The notes under the pieces were generated by a model that saw nothing but the letters and a program-made list of their open reading frames with translations, searched no databases and was not told the origin of the DNA. From Anticarsia gemmatalis (Eukaryota > Arthropoda > Insecta > Lepidoptera > Erebidae): a stretch of DNA of 64,000 nt. Location of the stretch: assembly GCF_050436995.1 (NCBI RefSeq), contig NC_134747.1:11725501-11789500 (forward strand), in the 5' to 3' direction. Position numbers and translations under genes: made by a program. Position 1 is the first letter of the stretch. Every line of letters starts with the position of its first letter. This document shows positions 35,052 through 43,262 of this stretch, piece by piece.

Positions 35052-37835
35052 TCACTCCAGCCATCCTAGTTCTTCCCAGAACTTCAGTAGCTTTTTCAAG
35101 TTGCTGCAGGCTTCCTGGAGTGTTGTTGTCAATATTTTTGTTCGCGCTCGTTGGTCCGCCACGCTGTTGCATTCCACGAGTACATGTTGTGGTGTTTCCT
35201 CTGCCTCCATGCATCCTCTGCACAGGGGGCTGTCCGTCACACCTATTGTACATAGATGTTTGTTTAGGGGACAATGGCCGGTTAGGATTCCTATTACCTT
35301 GCGTATTTTGTCCCTTTTTAGACTGATAAGGTTGCGGGCAAGATTCTTAGGTGCCACCGGAACTGCAGCCTTAGTTTGCCTGCAACCTTTGCTGTTGTTC
35401 CATTCTTTTAGGTGTTTCGCTTCGGTGTTTCTGTTCAGCCAAGATTTAATTTGTGCTTGGGGGATAGGCAGTAGTGGTTCCGGTCCAAGTACTGTTCCAT
35501 TTGATCCCCTTTTAGCTAGTTCATCAGCTGCATCGTTTCCCATTGAATTGCTGTGCCCTTTGATCCATTGCAGGGTAACTGTGTTCGTATGTGCAATAGC
35601 CTGGAGCGCATTATGGCATTCCAGAACAAGGGCAGATGTTATAACGTTATTTTGTAAGGCTTGTAGCATGGATGCACTGTCCGAGACAATTTTTATTTTA
35701 AAGTCTCTGACATCTCTGGCTGCGACTGCTTGTGCTGCCTTAGTGATTCCTATACATTCTGCTTGGAAGATTGTATTTAGTTTGTCTAGGGTGGCTGATA
35801 TTTTGATATTTAGATCGTTCGAGAAGACGCCGGCTCCTGTACCAAATGCGGTTTTGGATCCGTCAGTGTATATCCTAACTTCGTTGATGCCAGAGTCATC
35901 TTTAGATTCCTCTTTGAGTTGGATATTGTATCTTCTGTCAAAAACGTGGTGACATGGCGTTTTATCTGTAGGTGCATCGAGAAGTGGTATTTCCTTCAAG
36001 ATACCTTGCAGAATTTTGGTGTGTGTTGTTTCTGGGTTCTGCTGCCATAGCCCGTTTGCTTTTAGTCTTAAGGCAGCCGCTTGTGCCTCCTCCTGTATAA
36101 CCAAATCTAAGGGCCTGAGGTTTAGGAGGTACTCAAGTGCATTTGATGGAGTGGTTTTCATGCATCCAGTGGTGGCTACACATGCTAGGCGTTGTGTGCT
36201 CTGGAGTTTTGTTTTTACCGTTGTCAGTTGTGTTCTGGGCCACCATACAACTGCTCCGTAGGTGATAGAAGGTCTGATAACTGATGTGTATAGCCAGAGT
36301 GTTATGTTTGGGTTGAGACCCCATTTGTTACCAACCATTCTTCTACACTGGCCGAACGCTATGCAGGCCTTCCTAGTTTTTGCTTCAATATGACTCGCCC
36401 AATTCAACTTGTTGTCAAGAACCATGCCCAGATATTTCACTTGAGTTGACAGGGTGAGTTTGGTGTTAAATAGTTTTGGTAGTTCGAGGTCCGGTAACTT
36501 CCTTTTGTTGGTGAAAAGGATAAGTTCTGTTTTTTTGGGGTTTACTGATAGTTGGTGTTCTTCACACCAGTTTTCTATAATCTGAAAAGCTGAGCGCATT
36601 ATTTTGCATAGTACGTTTTCAGCTGTCCCATTTATCAGTATTGCTAGGTCATCTGCATATCCAATAGTAGTGTACCCTTTTTTGTTTAGACTAGTTAGGA
36701 GGCTATCAACTACTATGTTCCATAGAAGCGGTGAAAGGACGCCTCCCTGGGGGCATCCTCTGACCACTTTTGCTCTTATTGTGGTGTTTGCCACTATCTG
36801 TACCGCCCTTTTGCTGACTAGTTCAGTGATCCATCCAGTTAGGACTGGTTCTACTTTAAGTCTTTGTAGGGCATGTTTAATGCTGTTGTGCATGGTTTTG
36901 TCAAAGGCTCCTTCTATATCTATGAAGGAGGCTAGTGTTGAGGCTTTGTTTGTAAAGGCCGATTCTATTTTGTGCACAACCTTGTGCAGTGCCGACTCTG
37001 TTGATTTGCCTTTTCTATACGCATGTTGTTGGGGATGTAGTGGGTTGTTCTTTAGTACTCCATCCCTTAGGTATATGTCTACAAGTCTTTCCAGTGTTTT
37101 TAAAAGGAATGATGTAAGACTGATTGGCCTGAAAGCTTTGGCATGAGTGTAGTCCTCCTTACCCGGTTTGGGGAGGAAAACTACCTTTGCTTCTCTCCAC
37201 AATTTGGGTATGTATTTGAAAGCTATACAGGCTCTGTAGATTGGTAATAGGTGTTTTATCGTCTCGTCTTTTTGCCATTGTAGTAGCGCCGGGAAAATCA
37301 TGTCTAGCCCCGCTGATTTGAATGGCTGGAAGCTTTTTATGGCCCATGCCATCCTATCCGCGGTTACTATTTTGTTGGCGATTTCCCAGTCTAGGGTTGT
37401 TGGTGTGTTGTGGTGCTCGTCTGACCAATCAAGGCCTGATGTCATCAGACAGCCTGGAAAATGTGTTTCCAGCAGTATTTCACACGTTTCTTTGTCGTTA
37501 TTTGTGTAGGTGCCGTCTGCTTTCTTAAGAGTGCCCAGAAGATTCGGGTTCCCTTTGGAAAGTATTTTCTTTATTCTTGCGGCTTGGTTTGTCGAGTCTA
37601 TGTTGCTACAGAAGTTGTGCCAAGATTCCGTTCTTCGAAATCTGATGCGCTTCTTATAGTGTTTTTGTGCAATTTTGTATTTGTCCCAGGCCTCAGTAGT
37701 TCTGGTGTTTTTTGCATGGTTAAAAAGTGTCCTGAGACCCTTTCGTAGGCGTTCAAGTTCCGGTCCCCACCATGAACTTTTCCCGGGGTCTTTGGATATT
37801 GAAGTGGGGCATGCGGAATGATAGCTATTCAGCAT
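35052..37835 (-). CDS. Non-LTR retrotransposon ORF2 fragment: reverse transcriptase and RNase H
   Basis: The protein copies element RNA into DNA at the nicked target (target-primed reverse transcription). The frame is open over 927 codons from the first ATG and continues upstream, without a stop, to the truncation at about 37918, so the ATG is internal and the true start is lost. The upstream codons include SDGPVTDV, resembling the end of an APE-type endonuclease (usually SDH-PV), so nearly all of that domain is missing. Visible motifs: RT finger region with LPKPGKE and FRPISL (about residues 221-240), DIEGAFD (306-312), CPQGGVLSPLLWN (361-373), YADD (393-396). RNase H follows with Asp658 in YTDGS, Glu693, Asp719 and Asp768 in GNDAADELA, all present. 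A CX2CX8HX4C cluster lies at 872-889. No frame damage is visible in this part. GC content is higher than in the surroundings. Long antisense frames on the plus strand are by-products. Confidence 0.93.
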   Translation of the reverse strand: MLNSYHSACPTSISKDPGKSSWWGPELERLRKGLRTLFNHAKNTRTTEAWDKYKIAQKHYKKRIRFRRTESWHNFCSNIDSTNQAARIKKILSKGNPNLLGTLKKADGTYTNNDKETCEILLETHFPGCLMTSGLDWSDEHHNTPTTLDWEIANKIVTADRMAWAIKSFQPFKSAGLDMIFPALLQWQKDETIKHLLPIYRACIAFKYIPKLWREAKVVFLPKPGKEDYTHAKAFRPISLTSFLLKTLERLVDIYLRDGVLKNNPLHPQQHAYRKGKSTESALHKVVHKIESAFTNKASTLASFIDIEGAFDKTMHNSIKHALQRLKVEPVLTGWITELVSKRAVQIVANTTIRAKVVRGCPQGGVLSPLLWNIVVDSLLTSLNKKGYTTIGYADDLAILINGTAENVLCKIMRSAFQIIENWCEEHQLSVNPKKTELILFTNKRKLPDLELPKLFNTKLTLSTQVKYLGMVLDNKLNWASHIEAKTRKACIAFGQCRRMVGNKWGLNPNITLWLYTSVIRPSITYGAVVWWPRTQLTTVKTKLQSTQRLACVATTGCMKTTPSNALEYLLNLRPLDLVIQEEAQAAALRLKANGLWQQNPETTHTKILQGILKEIPLLDAPTDKTPCHHVFDRRYNIQLKEESKDDSGINEVRIYTDGSKTAFGTGAGVFSNDLNIKISATLDKLNTIFQAECIGITKAAQAVAARDVRDFKIKIVSDSASMLQALQNNVITSALVLECHNALQAIAHTNTVTLQWIKGHSNSMGNDAADELAKRGSNGTVLGPEPLLPIPQAQIKSWLNRNTEAKHLKEWNNSKGCRQTKAAVPVAPKNLARNLISLKRDKIRKVIGILTGHCPLNKHLCTIGVTDSPLCRGCMEAEETPQHVLVECNSVADQRARTKILTTTLQEACSNLKKLLKFWEELGWLE

Positions 37836-37942
37836 GCTTTTTGTTAAAAGTGCTACGTTTAAATCTATATTATTAGTACTGAGAGTGACGTCAGTTACTG
37901 GTCCGTCACTTATAGAAAACGAAAGATACTTATAGAAAAGTC

Positions 37943-38408
37943 TTTTTTTTTAAACAGTAGCCGCGGGCGAACTGTCGTACGACAAAATGATAACTGTCCA
38001 ACTTTTTTGAGTAAATAAGACCAGAAACATAAGTAAAATGAAATGTCCTCCTAGCCGATATACGGCTACGGCGGTCAGTTTCATTGAAACTGGCCATCTG
38101 TGCAGGACTTTGTTTATAGTGTCCAAGTGTGTGCACAATACACAGGAACACTCTCTATTCCATTACTCTCATAGTTTGGTGGGACGGATAACCGACACGA
38201 CCAGTGAGAGGTCAGGCGCAGGACCGACGGCTTTACGTGCTCTCCGAGGCACGGAGGTCTTCGACCTGAACTTCCTAACTCCGGGCAATCTCTAAGAAAT
38301 TCTTAACAGAAAATCTCAGAAAAGACTTTTTTGGCCCGACCCAGGATTCGAACCCGAGACCTCTCGCACCGCAGTCGTATATACTACCGACCGCGCCACA
38401 GAGGCAGT
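37943..38408 (-). mobile_element. Full-length tRNA-derived SINE, about 460 bp
   Basis: On the minus strand the element starts GCCTCTGTGGCGCGGTCGG at 38405. Box A (TGGCGCGGTCGG) is at 38387-38398 and box B (GGTTCGAATCC) at 38344-38354. A long body follows with GACCTCTCACTGGTCGTGTC, GGACACTATAAACAAAG and GAAACTGACCGCCGTAGCC, ending in CGCGGCTACTGTTTA and poly(A) (T-run at 37943-37951). The layout is familiar from moth genomes. It lies about 10 bp to the right of the target duplication of the retrotransposon. Only a weak 6-bp flank match (TAGAAA) was seen, so its own target duplication is uncertain. Short open frames inside it are incidental. Confidence 0.85.
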
Positions 38409-39024
38409 TAGAAACATAAGTACTAGTGTATTTATAACAACTAAACTTGATATCTTGGATTCCAATAATACTTTTCAAACCAAATAAAATGGCTGACATA
38501 AATAAGCGCAGTAAAATTATTCTACTTAACAAATACAAAATTTACTCTGAGACCTTATTCTGAAAAAACAACAGTACTACCATATTTGCATTCAATGACT
38601 AATACCACAAGTAATTTTTTAATAATTTTATTAAGTCTATATCACAAGTGTTTGTATATCAAAATACAATTATTTTTGCGTTCCCTTTAATACATACTTA
38701 TGAAATGACATTTCATTAATTCAAATTTGCCTAAGTTATCTGTGGTTTTCAATGGCGGATGATTGTCAGATAATTTTGTGCAAATTTATTGATATAAAAC
38801 TTTTGATTTGTATAGATTCCATTTAAGAAACGATATAATTCAGATAGTGATATTAGTAAACTTTAATTGTCGTTTCTTTGTGTTTTCAGGTGAGATAATT
38901 GTTGTAGTGTTAGAAATTGATAATTGTTTTATTATTGTAAAGGCGTATTAAATAAAACAAATCTTTGTGTTTTCAGAGAAACAAATTATGGTTTATTTTT
39001 GAAAATCCTCAATAATATATCTTA
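38409..39024. other. AT-rich stretch without a recognised gene
   Basis: Nothing recognisable lies between the SINE and the multi-hairpin element. Confidence 0.5.
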
Positions 39025-39159
39025 TATATGTTACTGTAAAAGCCCGAACTGTGGTAAATCCTAAGATTTTCCGGTAAAACCTAAGATTTACCGACTCTCA
39101 ATGGTCAAAGTCCGAACAAGCCAGAGTTTAAAAACTATGTTACGATATATAAAAAAATC

Positions 39160-39230
39160 CTCCTTCATAACTATGTTTATAACTATTTCACGGTATAATT
39201 ATATACTGTGACATAGTTATAAAGAAGGAG
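39160..39230. repeat. Imperfect inverted repeat inside foldback element
   Basis: CTCCTTCATAACTATG at the left pairs with CATAGTTATAAAGAAGGAG at the right, and an inner pair TATAACTATTTCACGGTATA / TATACTGTGACATAGTTATA surrounds the centre near 39198. A similar ACTATGTTACGATATA lies just outside at 39134-39149. Confidence 0.7.
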
Positions 39231-39264
39231 TTTTGGGCATAGCGACATGGGTAGGTTAGGTTAG

Positions 39265-39310
39265 AAGGCTAAGGTGGGAGCGAGCGAAGCGAAGCTCCCA
39301 CCTTAGCCTT
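39265..39310. repeat. Perfect 17-bp hairpin in foldback element
   Basis: AAGGCTAAGGTGGGAGC (39265-39281) pairs exactly with GCTCCCACCTTAGCCTT (39294-39310). The 12-base loop GAGCGAAGCGAA repeats the GCGAA motif. Confidence 0.92.
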
Positions 39311-39311
39311 C

Positions 39312-39333
39312 GTGGTTATTTTTTTTTAACCAC
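39312..39333. repeat. 7-bp hairpin with T8 loop
   Basis: GTGGTTA (39312-39318) pairs with TAACCAC (39327-39333) across eight bases that are all T. It starts two bases after the preceding hairpin ends. Confidence 0.85.
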
Positions 39334-39342
39334 CCAGAAGGA

Positions 39343-39365
39343 GGAGCCCCGCGAAGCGGGGCTCC
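39343..39365. repeat. 10-bp GC-rich hairpin with GCGAAGC apex
   Basis: GGAGCCCCGC pairs exactly with GCGGGGCTCC around the triloop GAA. The apex GCGAAGC is known from DNA structural work as an exceptionally stable mini-hairpin. In AT-rich surroundings such a stem is conspicuous. Confidence 0.92.
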
Positions 39366-39514
39366 GGCGACATCTCGACATCATCAAGTGAATATAGGTA
39401 AAAGTTCGAAATAAAAGAATAGTTCGGACTTTTACCATTGCGAGTTGGTAAATCTTAGGTTATACCGGAAAATCTTAGGATTTACCACCGTTCGGGCTTT
39501 TACAGTAACATATA

Positions 39515-40422
39515 CATTAGAGTAATAGGAAGTGGGTTGAACGTCTTCGTATGTATAATTCATTAATTTATTCGTATTCCAAGGAAGTGGGAAAGCCTTG
39601 CCGTAATCTATCAAGCTCTTTAATCCAGTAGTAATTTATGAATACACATCCCCTTTCCACTATTTAGTTGGATCATCTTTAATCTTTTCGTGCAATGTAG
39701 GGGTTAACTAGTTAATAGTATTTTGGCTTTGGTTTTCTGTAATCAGTCATAATTTACGCCTTTAAACTTAAATTTCGTATTAATAGACTGACTATAATTT
39801 GGTACACAGTTTCAAAAACCTATTTTAGTACCTCAAAAAGACTATAAAAATCGTGCTTTTTGGTTGTGCACCAAAATATGTATTTATATTGACCTTAAAG
39901 TCCCTAGAACACTGAACTACTAGTCATACTTATAAAAAGTTTGTAAAAATACTTAATAAAAAAAGCATATTTCGTAATTCTAATTGACGTGTCAAAATGC
40001 TTACGTTAGTTAAATAAGATTTACTCATAACCACAATACATTTTTGAGTTCTATTCAACAAAATTTGTCACAGCATATACGTTAAACAATGTTATCATGT
40101 TACGTAACTATGAACGCAATTCAAAATCATTGCCTTTCACAAAACTTCTAGAATATTTAATATAAAGGTAAGAAACTTGAGCTGAAAACGTCGAACTATA
40201 TTGAATCCGCCAAAACTTTGTAATAAGTGTGACAGACCGTTTCAATCGTTTAACTTCTAGTCGTAAGGGCCTTTACACACGACGTTTTAATACGCTAAAA
40301 CTCGAGTTGGACGTAATTAAAAGGGGAAAGAAATTTTGAGAAGAAGTGATGATGTCGGCTCTTTTTGATGTGGTCCAAGGAAATATGAAGAATAATTTTC
40401 TTACTGTCAATATGATAGTTCT
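39515..40422. other. AT-rich stretch without a recognised gene
   Basis: Nothing recognisable was found. Confidence 0.5.
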
Positions 40423-40590
40423 GGCGCACAATTCTTTACAGCAGGTGCCAACGACTATCGAGAGTTTGACATTTAAAATTTACGACTAAAGTAATTCCTG
40501 CAACGACCGTCAGAGGCGCTGATCGGATTTTAATACGAGCTCGATAGCTCGGTTGTCGATAGTCAACAGTGGTAGAGAGTACGCTACTGT
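40423..40590 (+). repeat. AGAGGCGCTGATCAG-family copy
   Basis: ACTATCGAGAGTTTGACATTT, then CGACCGTCAGAGGCGCTGATC, then GGTTGTCGATAGTC and GTGGTAGAGAGTACGCTACTG, in the same order as the copies at 47 kb and 62 kb. The left end (GCGCACAATTCTTTACAGC) is a decayed match to the right-end repeat. Confidence 0.75.
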
Positions 40591-43167
40591 ATGCTGGCTA
40601 CGCAGGACACTGAGCATTCGCAAGCCATCGACGCGTTATACGCTGACATCATACGACTGTCATAGCACACCTGATAAGTTGTATCAAATTAAGAAATGAA
40701 AAACGTTGTGTGTAAAATCTTCTATCCATATTAACCGTTTAACTTAAAGACGTAAATGACGTAAATCTTTTCTTTTAAACGTCTGTAGAGGAACGTCGAA
40801 GGCACGATATTTTTTGCGTCGATTAAAGTTCGTTAGGGTGAACGTTTCCGGGTATCATATATCATTGGGGAGGTTTTTGTTAGTGACCAGATGATGGGAA
40901 GGACGTGTTTGGGGGAACAAAACTATAGATAGGTGTAAGATGCATCTTAGATGTAATAATAAATAGGTCAAAGCGGAGATAGGTTATAGAGTTACATTTT
41001 CAAAACAGAGATATATTTCTTGTTTCTGAATAGCGGCGTGAATGGTTTCGAATTATTGATGAATTTAGAATCTTATTTTCATAAGGGTTTATTTAAGTTC
41101 TAGTAAAAGCAAGGGATGTTTTATCATGTTTGCAGGTGAATCAGATGTTAATCAAAATCTTAAATGTAATAGTAAAGGCCCGTAATGTTCGTATTATTTT
41201 CATATTAATCATTAATTTGGAAGAAAAGACAGGCTGACGATGATGAATGACAAAATGGTAATACGTGTTCTGCTGTTGACGCGCCTTATTTCCCCTTATT
41301 ATGCTATTCGAAGGAGCGTTTAAGTTGACACGAATACAATTTTAATTTACATCTCTGACATCAGCTTAAGTCGACGCAGCGTCTTGAAATAAAAACGGCA
41401 ATAAAACGTAAAGCAGGCCAATAGAATAATATAAAAATGTTCTTGAGCAGCAAACATTACATTTTACAAGTGAGTAGCTTGATTTATTTGTGAACCGTGT
41501 CGAAGGCATTTCGCTCCGCAAACACGGGAGTGTCCTAAAAAAATAAACATTCACTAAAAGACGGTGACGAAAATACGGAGAAGGGGAACAAAAATAAGGC
41601 TCAGATTGGAAATTGATCATGGGTTTTGGCGAATGCTGATATTTCATGATGATACTGTCTTTATAAATGTTAACAAGTTTTTTATTATTAATTTGTTGTT
41701 GTTTTGATATTATTGCTCTTTTACGGTTAAATATTGAAGTTTTTGAGATAAAAACGACTGGCCGAAGAGTCACTACGGTATAAAGTGGTGTCATCAGCTT
41801 GACTTGAGGTTAAATTGGAAACAAAGAAGTAAAATATGTTGAGAAGTTTGCCCTAACACTGAACTTCACTCACCATAATCAAATCATCATATTTGAAAAA
41901 ATATATCAAATCCTTATGACCTAAAATTACAACAGCTACCACCTATGTATATATTCCAGCAGTCTATAATTAAAGTTCTGTACATGACACAAAATAAAAC
42001 TCAAACATAATACACGAACTCCGACACATAAACACGTTCCATCTTTTACCTACACGGTTTAAAATTAGCTCAACAATTTTTTCACGACAATGCCTCAAAA
42101 AGTCCCGCCTAAGTTTTTCACACACGTGGCGGGCACGACAAAAGCGCACTTCAAACTGGGGTACGTCATTAGCAGAGACTAGAACAACTTCGCTAATTGG
42201 GCAAGCCCTTAGCTGAAACAGTGTGTTGTTAGGTTTGAATGACTCCTTCGATTTTGCCGCTAGATAAAGCGGTGGAGAGGATTGTTGATTTTTAGTTGGG
42301 TTAACACGGTTTCTGGGTACAAGATACGTAGAATTGTATAAATCAACGTTAGAGTAGACAAGAATTCACAATACACATTACTATTTACGAACATTTACAT
42401 CACAGAAGTCCTGTGTTATTGATTTACCAGTAGTTTACACATGAAAACGTCGTTTATGGTGCTATGGTTCAATTGGCTGGTGACTACCATGCACTTCCAT
42501 TACTTTGGAACTTTGGATATCCACTTTGGAAAAAATATTTCTGTAATTCAATATATTACTGATCACATCGTGGAAGCGAAATTCAGTGTAACTATGAACG
42601 TTTTTAAAAGGAATAAACTGTTTTGGTTTATGCCAAAAGCTTTTTTACGATTACTAGAGATTAGAAATAGATTCTTAATACGAACTATAGAAATAAATAC
42701 AATCTTTCTCATATCAGAAACAAAAGAAATACATAGTCACGAAAAATACCCTCAATCATAGTAACTAAATGTTTTATTACATAACATTAGTTCCAAGTGC
42801 GTAAGTTAAATATTTATTACAAGATATCCAACGATATTAATGTTCTAGATCACGTAATAATAGACTACGAGCTAATATTGAGAGTGTGTTGGAATGTGAT
42901 AAATTTTTATTAAGTACAAATTATGAACTAAATGTATGGCATTTTTATGAACTCATATAGTGTTATTAACAAGACATTTCTAGCCATATGACGTCATAAA
43001 ATCCTTGTGACTTTTAAATTAAAGTTTTTAAACATCAAACGCGTAGTCAGCTAGTCAGATATGTATTGGAAGTACACTCACGTTTCGCCATACACTCTGT
43101 CCCATGTAATAGCGAGCCTATTGTTATTTACCGAGCACTTTACCAAACTCTTGTATTAAATTCTAAT
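40591..43167. other. No recognised gene; possible conserved patch at 42090-42260
   Basis: Open frames of 142 codons (41366-41794, minus) and 106 codons (42441-42761, plus) contain no recognisable domain and look like chance frames. The patch 42090-42260, with CACGTGGCGGGCACGAC, is less AT-rich and may be conserved non-coding sequence. Confidence 0.4.
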
Positions 43168-43262
43168 ATAAAATAGACTAGACCGAAAGCAGTCTGTCCG
43201 ACTCCGGAATTGAACCTGAAACCTGTTATCTAGAAATTTGCTACGATGTTTATCGTGCGGGT
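43168..43262 (-). repeat. Probable SINE head fragment
   Basis: On the minus strand TTTCAGGTTCAATTCCGGAG is a box B-like sequence followed by a GACAGACTGCTTTCGGTC stretch, in a similar position to the box B of the SINE at 38344-38354. Box A is not clear, so the call is weak. Confidence 0.35.

Larger units (their letters stand above)
34936..37932 (-). mobile_element. 5'-truncated non-LTR retrotransposon with TTAGG tail
   Basis: A minus-strand insertion flanked by a 14-bp direct repeat ACGAAAGATACTTA (34936-34949 and 37919-37932). The retained element runs from about 37918 (truncated 5' end) down to about 34947. The 3' untranslated region after the stop at 35052 is only about 85 bp and is followed not by poly(A) but by four units of TTAGG on the plus strand (34947-34966), that is (CCTAA)4 on the element strand; the last bases overlap the duplication. 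The intact reading frame and perfect duplication show a young insertion. Clade: the combination of endonuclease remnant, reverse transcriptase, RNase H and a CCHC-type tail fits the I/R1/Loa group; I cannot place it more precisely. Confidence 0.92.
39025..39514. mobile_element. Multi-hairpin foldback element with 93-bp inverted ends
   Basis: The ends 39025-39117 and 39422-39514 are reverse complements over 93 positions with five mismatches and no gap, beginning TATATGTTACTGTAAAAGCC. If the TATA on each side is counted as target duplication, the element starts TGTTACTG and ends CAGTAACA. Inside, in order, are an imperfect inverted repeat at 39160-39230, a TTAGGTTAG stretch, and three consecutive hairpins at 39265-39310, 39312-39333 and 39343-39365. 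There is no coding potential. It is a non-autonomous DNA element of unknown superfamily (MITE or foldback type); a Tc1/mariner origin with TA or TATA target is possible. Confidence 0.87.

Noticed and set aside
35008..37748. Long plus-strand open frames, up to 314 codons (35008-35952, 36604-37146 and others)
   Set aside because: They lie antisense to the retrotransposon frame, whose RT and RNase H motifs are clear. The antisense frames have no recognisable domain and follow from codon bias of the real frame.
41366..42761. Frames of 142 codons (minus) and 106 codons (plus)
   Set aside because: No domain, no signal peptide or motif pattern that I recognise, and AT-rich composition like the surroundings. 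Chance frames are expected in 64 kb.
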